From Paraspadella gotoi (taxonomy: Eukaryota; Chaetognatha), in contig CM119268.1 of the NCBI GenBank assembly GCA_051294375.1, positions 13,523,761 to 13,587,760 on the forward strand: a DNA stretch of 64,000 bases, written 5' to 3'. This document shows positions 61,575-64,000 of the stretch, in pieces. The stretch's first letter is position 1; the number at the start of each line of letters is the position of its first letter. The notes under the pieces were generated by a model, which saw nothing but the letters and a program-made list of their open reading frames with translations, did no database searches and had not been told where the DNA came from. The translations under genes and the position numbers were made by a program.

Positions 61575-62228
61575 ATGCCCGTTTGGTTATTTATGCGCGT
61601 CAAATTTTTCATCAATTCATTCATGAGACGAAACAATGAAGAAAACCAATCGCCGCAAGCGCAAGCCTCCAACTCTCGCCAACAAAATGAGGCACAAAAT
61701 GAGGCGGGCTTATCGTCGAACGCGGGACAAGATGAAGTGTCTGACGAGGAAAGAGCTCAAATCGAATTGGCAATGGCTTTGAGCTTGTCCGAATTGCAAC
61801 CCGTTAGAAATTCATCTTCGTGCAGAAGTTCTACCTCATTTTTATACAACTTGGAGGAAGATGAGGGGGAGGAGGATACAGCAGCGACGAGAGCGTCGAC
61901 GACAGCCTTCGCTCGAATCCGCAGCCGCTCAACCGAGAGCATAGTGAGGAACTTGTACGAAGCCAACAGAATCCACTTGGGTACCCAGTCGTCCGGTCAG
62001 CTGCAGAGATCCCGGAGTTTGATGGAGATTCGCTCCACCAACGACCGGATAGAAAATTTATACAGGGCCAATGATATCTTCGTCGGGAACCTGCAGACGC
62101 CCGTTAGGAGGAGAAACAGAATGAGACGGAGTTGGAGTACGATTGTCAAAAGGAGGCGTCGGAGTGCATCGGCAAGGGAAGAACATCAAATAGAGGAAGC
62201 GGAGAAGGGAGGCGAAAATGCTGAATGA
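61575..62228 (+). CDS. Intronless protein with a ubiquitin-interacting motif and an internal repeat
   Basis: A single uninterrupted frame ends at TGA 62226-62228, with AATAAA at 62240-62245. In-frame ATGs lie at 61575, 61593 and 61623. The first gives 217 aa with a hydrophobic start (MPVWLFMRVKFFINSF); the third gives a soluble 201-aa protein starting MRRNNEENQ, which I think more likely. The ubiquitin-interacting motif is DEERAQIELAMALSLSE (Ala..Ser..Glu spacing as in the family consensus), so ubiquitin binding is inferred. Further on, two copies of a repeat (RSTESIVRNLYEANRIHLG and RSTNDRIENLYRANDIFVG) lie about 37 residues apart. An Arg/Lys-rich segment (RRRNRMRRSW, VKRRRRS) that could be a nuclear localisation signal and an acidic tail follow. 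No catalytic domain was seen. It could be a retrocopy, since it has no introns. Confidence 0.65.
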   Translation: MPVWLFMRVKFFINSFMRRNNEENQSPQAQASNSRQQNEAQNEAGLSSNAGQDEVSDEERAQIELAMALSLSELQPVRNSSSCRSSTSFLYNLEEDEGEEDTAATRASTTAFARIRSRSTESIVRNLYEANRIHLGTQSSGQLQRSRSLMEIRSTNDRIENLYRANDIFVGNLQTPVRRRNRMRRSWSTIVKRRRRSASAREEHQIEEAEKGGENAE

Positions 62229-62319
62229 TAACAAAGTAGAATAAACTTTGGAAAAACTCTCGTTGATTTTCACAAATATTATTATATTAATTTACGTTAT
62301 GATTTTACTGTATATATTT

Positions 62320-62560
62320 AAGCCATGAGCGATGGCCATAACTTGACTTTTATGGCAACGGAGGGACATGTGTGATGCCTGGGGTGTGAGGCATCTACCG
62401 ACAGCTGGCGCTCAGGGCTTTGGACCTGCAGTGACCACCCCTTGTCACTGGCGTGTTTATGCCGACACCATCACACTTTAACCAACGTGACCGTGAGGGG
62501 ATTGAACCCGGAACTCACGCTTGGTGAACGAGTACTTAGCTGTCCAAACCAATGGGACAA
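62320..62560 (-). mobile_element. tRNA-derived SINE-like sequence
   Basis: On the minus strand, TTTGGACAGCTAAGTACTCG, GAGTTCC and GGGTTCAATCCCCTC read like a tRNA D-arm, anticodon and T-arm (B-box-like GGTTCAATCC). A non-tRNA body runs through GCATAAACACGCCAGTGAC to about 62320. It lies just after the intronless gene. The tRNA part has no clean acceptor stem, so it is not a functional tRNA gene. Confidence 0.5.
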
Positions 62561-62649
62561 ATAAAAACTATCGTTGTTGCCAAAACAAAATTCGTTTTTT
62601 CTTCTACATTTTTTGTTTTAAATTCCTCGTAACATTATTTAATTAACTG

Positions 62650-62735
62650 TTTTGTGTACGAGTTGATCCATACATCGAATTCAATTTGATTTTGATCAAA
62701 TTGAATTCGATGTATGCATCAACTCGTACACAAAA
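62650..62735. repeat. 86-nt near-perfect hairpin
   Basis: A 41-nt stem (62650-62690) pairs with 62695-62735 with one mismatch and a 4-nt loop (TTTG). The stem begins TTTTGTGTACGAGTTGAT. The length is in the range of a microRNA precursor, but the pairing is unusually perfect, so a small foldback MITE is at least as likely. It ends about 70 bp before the ATG at 62804. Confidence 0.85.
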
Positions 62736-62803
62736 AATCCAGTTTAGAAATTTAGAACCAACTTACATCCTGAAAAACGCTGCTTTCTCCATACATAAGT
62801 AAT

Positions 62804-63253
62804 ATGTCCTCGAATATGCCTGTGGATACGTCGCTGATGGAGGTGGATCAACCTTCAAATGAGCCGAACACGNNNNNNNNNNNNNNNNNNNNNNNNNNNN
62901 NNNNNNNNNNNNNNNNNNNNNNNNNNNNNNNNNNNNNNNNNNNNNNNNNNNNNNNNNNNNNNNNNNNNNNNNNNNNNNNNNNNNNNNNNNNNNNNNNNNN
63001 NNNNNNNNNNNNNNNNNNNNNNNNNNNNNNNNNNNNNNNNNNNNNNNNNNNNNNNNNNNNNNNNNNNNNNNNNNNNNNNNNNNNNNNNNNNNNNNNNNNN
63101 NNNNNNNNNNNNNNNNNNNNNNNNNNNNNNNNNNNNNNATCCTCCGGGGAATTTGCCGAGGACCTCGGAGAACGTGCGTATCGAAGAACACCTTGAGAGA
63201 GCCAAAATTACGAACGAATACTCGGGAGAACACATCCTAATTGGCAAAACTGG
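62804..63253 (+). CDS. 5' part of an unidentified gene, interrupted by a gap
   Basis: ATG 62804 opens SSNMPVDTSLMEVDQPSNEP up to the gap 62872-63138. After the gap a frame reads PPGNLPRTSENVRIEEHLER and AKITNEYSGEHILIGKTG and ends at ACTGG|GTAAGT (exon end 63253). The two pieces may be one exon or two. The acidic, proline- and serine-bearing N-terminus and the helical second part are protein-like, but no family is recognised. The continuation to 64000 is AT-rich, with one short frame at 63503-63709 that has no splice support. Confidence 0.45.
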
Positions 63254-63259
63254 GTAAGT

Positions 63260-64000
63260 CGAGATGTTAAAACGCTTTCATTAATTGTTTTTAGATTTTT
63301 TTGTGCAATTTTTTTAAATTTTCGTGGAAAGTGAAAACTTTTTTCTTGCTTTAATAGCTTTTTGATCAATTGAGTTCACAAAGTAAATTTTTTGTATCCT
63401 CCTTATTTAAACTTTATTTATTTACGTACCTGTTGATAATTATGTTTTTATACTTTCCTTTTTATTTTTCTTTTCAAAAAAGGAAATAATTAGGTTCGAC
63501 TTATGCCACAAAGCGTTTTGGGATCACGAGGTTGCAAAATTACGACCATTGCTTTTCCACAACAAAAAAAGACATTTTTGTATGAATTTGTTGAATTTTT
63601 GTTTGGATTAAAGTTTGGGATAAATCTTTATTTGTCAGTGCCTGCCAACTTAACCATAGAATTTCTCGAAGTATTATGTAATGTTTTAATGTCATCGCAA
63701 GCACAATAGATTTGATAATATAAATACATATTTTCATTATGGAGAAAACAGGTACATTTAACAAAAACTTTTTTCCCAATTATTTCGACACTGTTAAAGA
63801 GACATCACATGCACAGGAGATAGTATAAGGCAATTCGTAGTCGGATTTACAAGTGCATTTTTATTTTTATTTTCCAATATTTCGATTCTAATGGACGAAT
63901 CATTTTTCAAGGCATTAGTCATCATCAGTGGATAAATAGAAAAATGGAAGACTTTGACAATTTTTTTCATCTTTTTTAAAGAGTTTAGAACTATAGTACA
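63260..64000. other. AT-rich sequence, probably intron of the gene starting at 62804
   Basis: It follows a consensus GTAAGT donor. No acceptor-bounded coding exon is visible before the window ends. Confidence 0.4.

Noticed and set aside
62480-62560. Possible tRNA gene on the minus strand
   Set aside because: A T-arm-like segment is visible but no matching acceptor stem; a SINE head is more likely.
63503-63709. 68-codon frame near the end of the window
   Set aside because: It lies in sequence that is probably intronic after a consensus donor and shows no family resemblance.

Overview
This window is a eukaryotic, almost certainly invertebrate metazoan, nuclear scaffold. The support is GT-AG introns, an axonemal (motile cilium) dynein gene, AATAAA signals, tRNA-derived SINE-like sequence and very dense microsatellites. 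The species cannot be named from the sequence. About a dozen N gaps are present: 16374-16475, 16591-16615, 28998-29022, 34794-34818, 40814-40823, 40903-41163, 41267-41441, 49817-49912, 53635-53644, 57597-57621, 58919-59147, 59732-59901, 60460-60745 and 62872-63138.

Layout. 1-3985: AT-rich DNA, then a repeat block that recurs inverted near 30-33 kb and 36-39 kb. 4118-11310 (+): thirteen exons of an axonemal dynein intermediate chain, DNAI4/WDR78; its 5' exons are missing, and a 2.06-kb foldback element sits in its largest intron. 11311-12976: convergent intergenic DNA with a SINE-like unit. 12977-26914 (-): a large, mostly disordered protein gene I do not recognise, with about 16 visible exons. 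The scaffold carries an inverted, error-rich copy of its 3' half at about 17240-21985. 27-40 kb: simple repeats and an exactly duplicated 5161-bp block containing broken copies of LRRC20 exons 1-2. 40304-45589 (+): a complete six-exon LRRC20-like gene of 198 aa. 45.6-61 kb: mostly non-coding DNA with repeats and a few isolated candidate exons (54498-54614 +, 59317-59534 -). 61575-62228 (+): an intronless gene for a protein with a ubiquitin-interacting motif and an internal repeat, with CCAAT boxes upstream. 62804-63253 (+): the start of a further gene, interrupted by a gap.

The genes do not form an operon or a recognisable pathway. DNAI4 and the disordered-protein gene are convergent; LRRC20 and the ubiquitin-interacting protein are independent units. 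I found no convincing new biological system. The strongest large-scale signal is a set of palindromic and direct duplications that mostly abut gaps of exactly 25 N and carry dense single-base indels. This looks like gap filling with uncorrected long reads, not biology. The more biological leads are the foldback element with a putative ACAT target duplication, the ubiquitin-interacting repeat protein, an 86-nt near-perfect hairpin, and the disordered gene with its PLSAK repeats.
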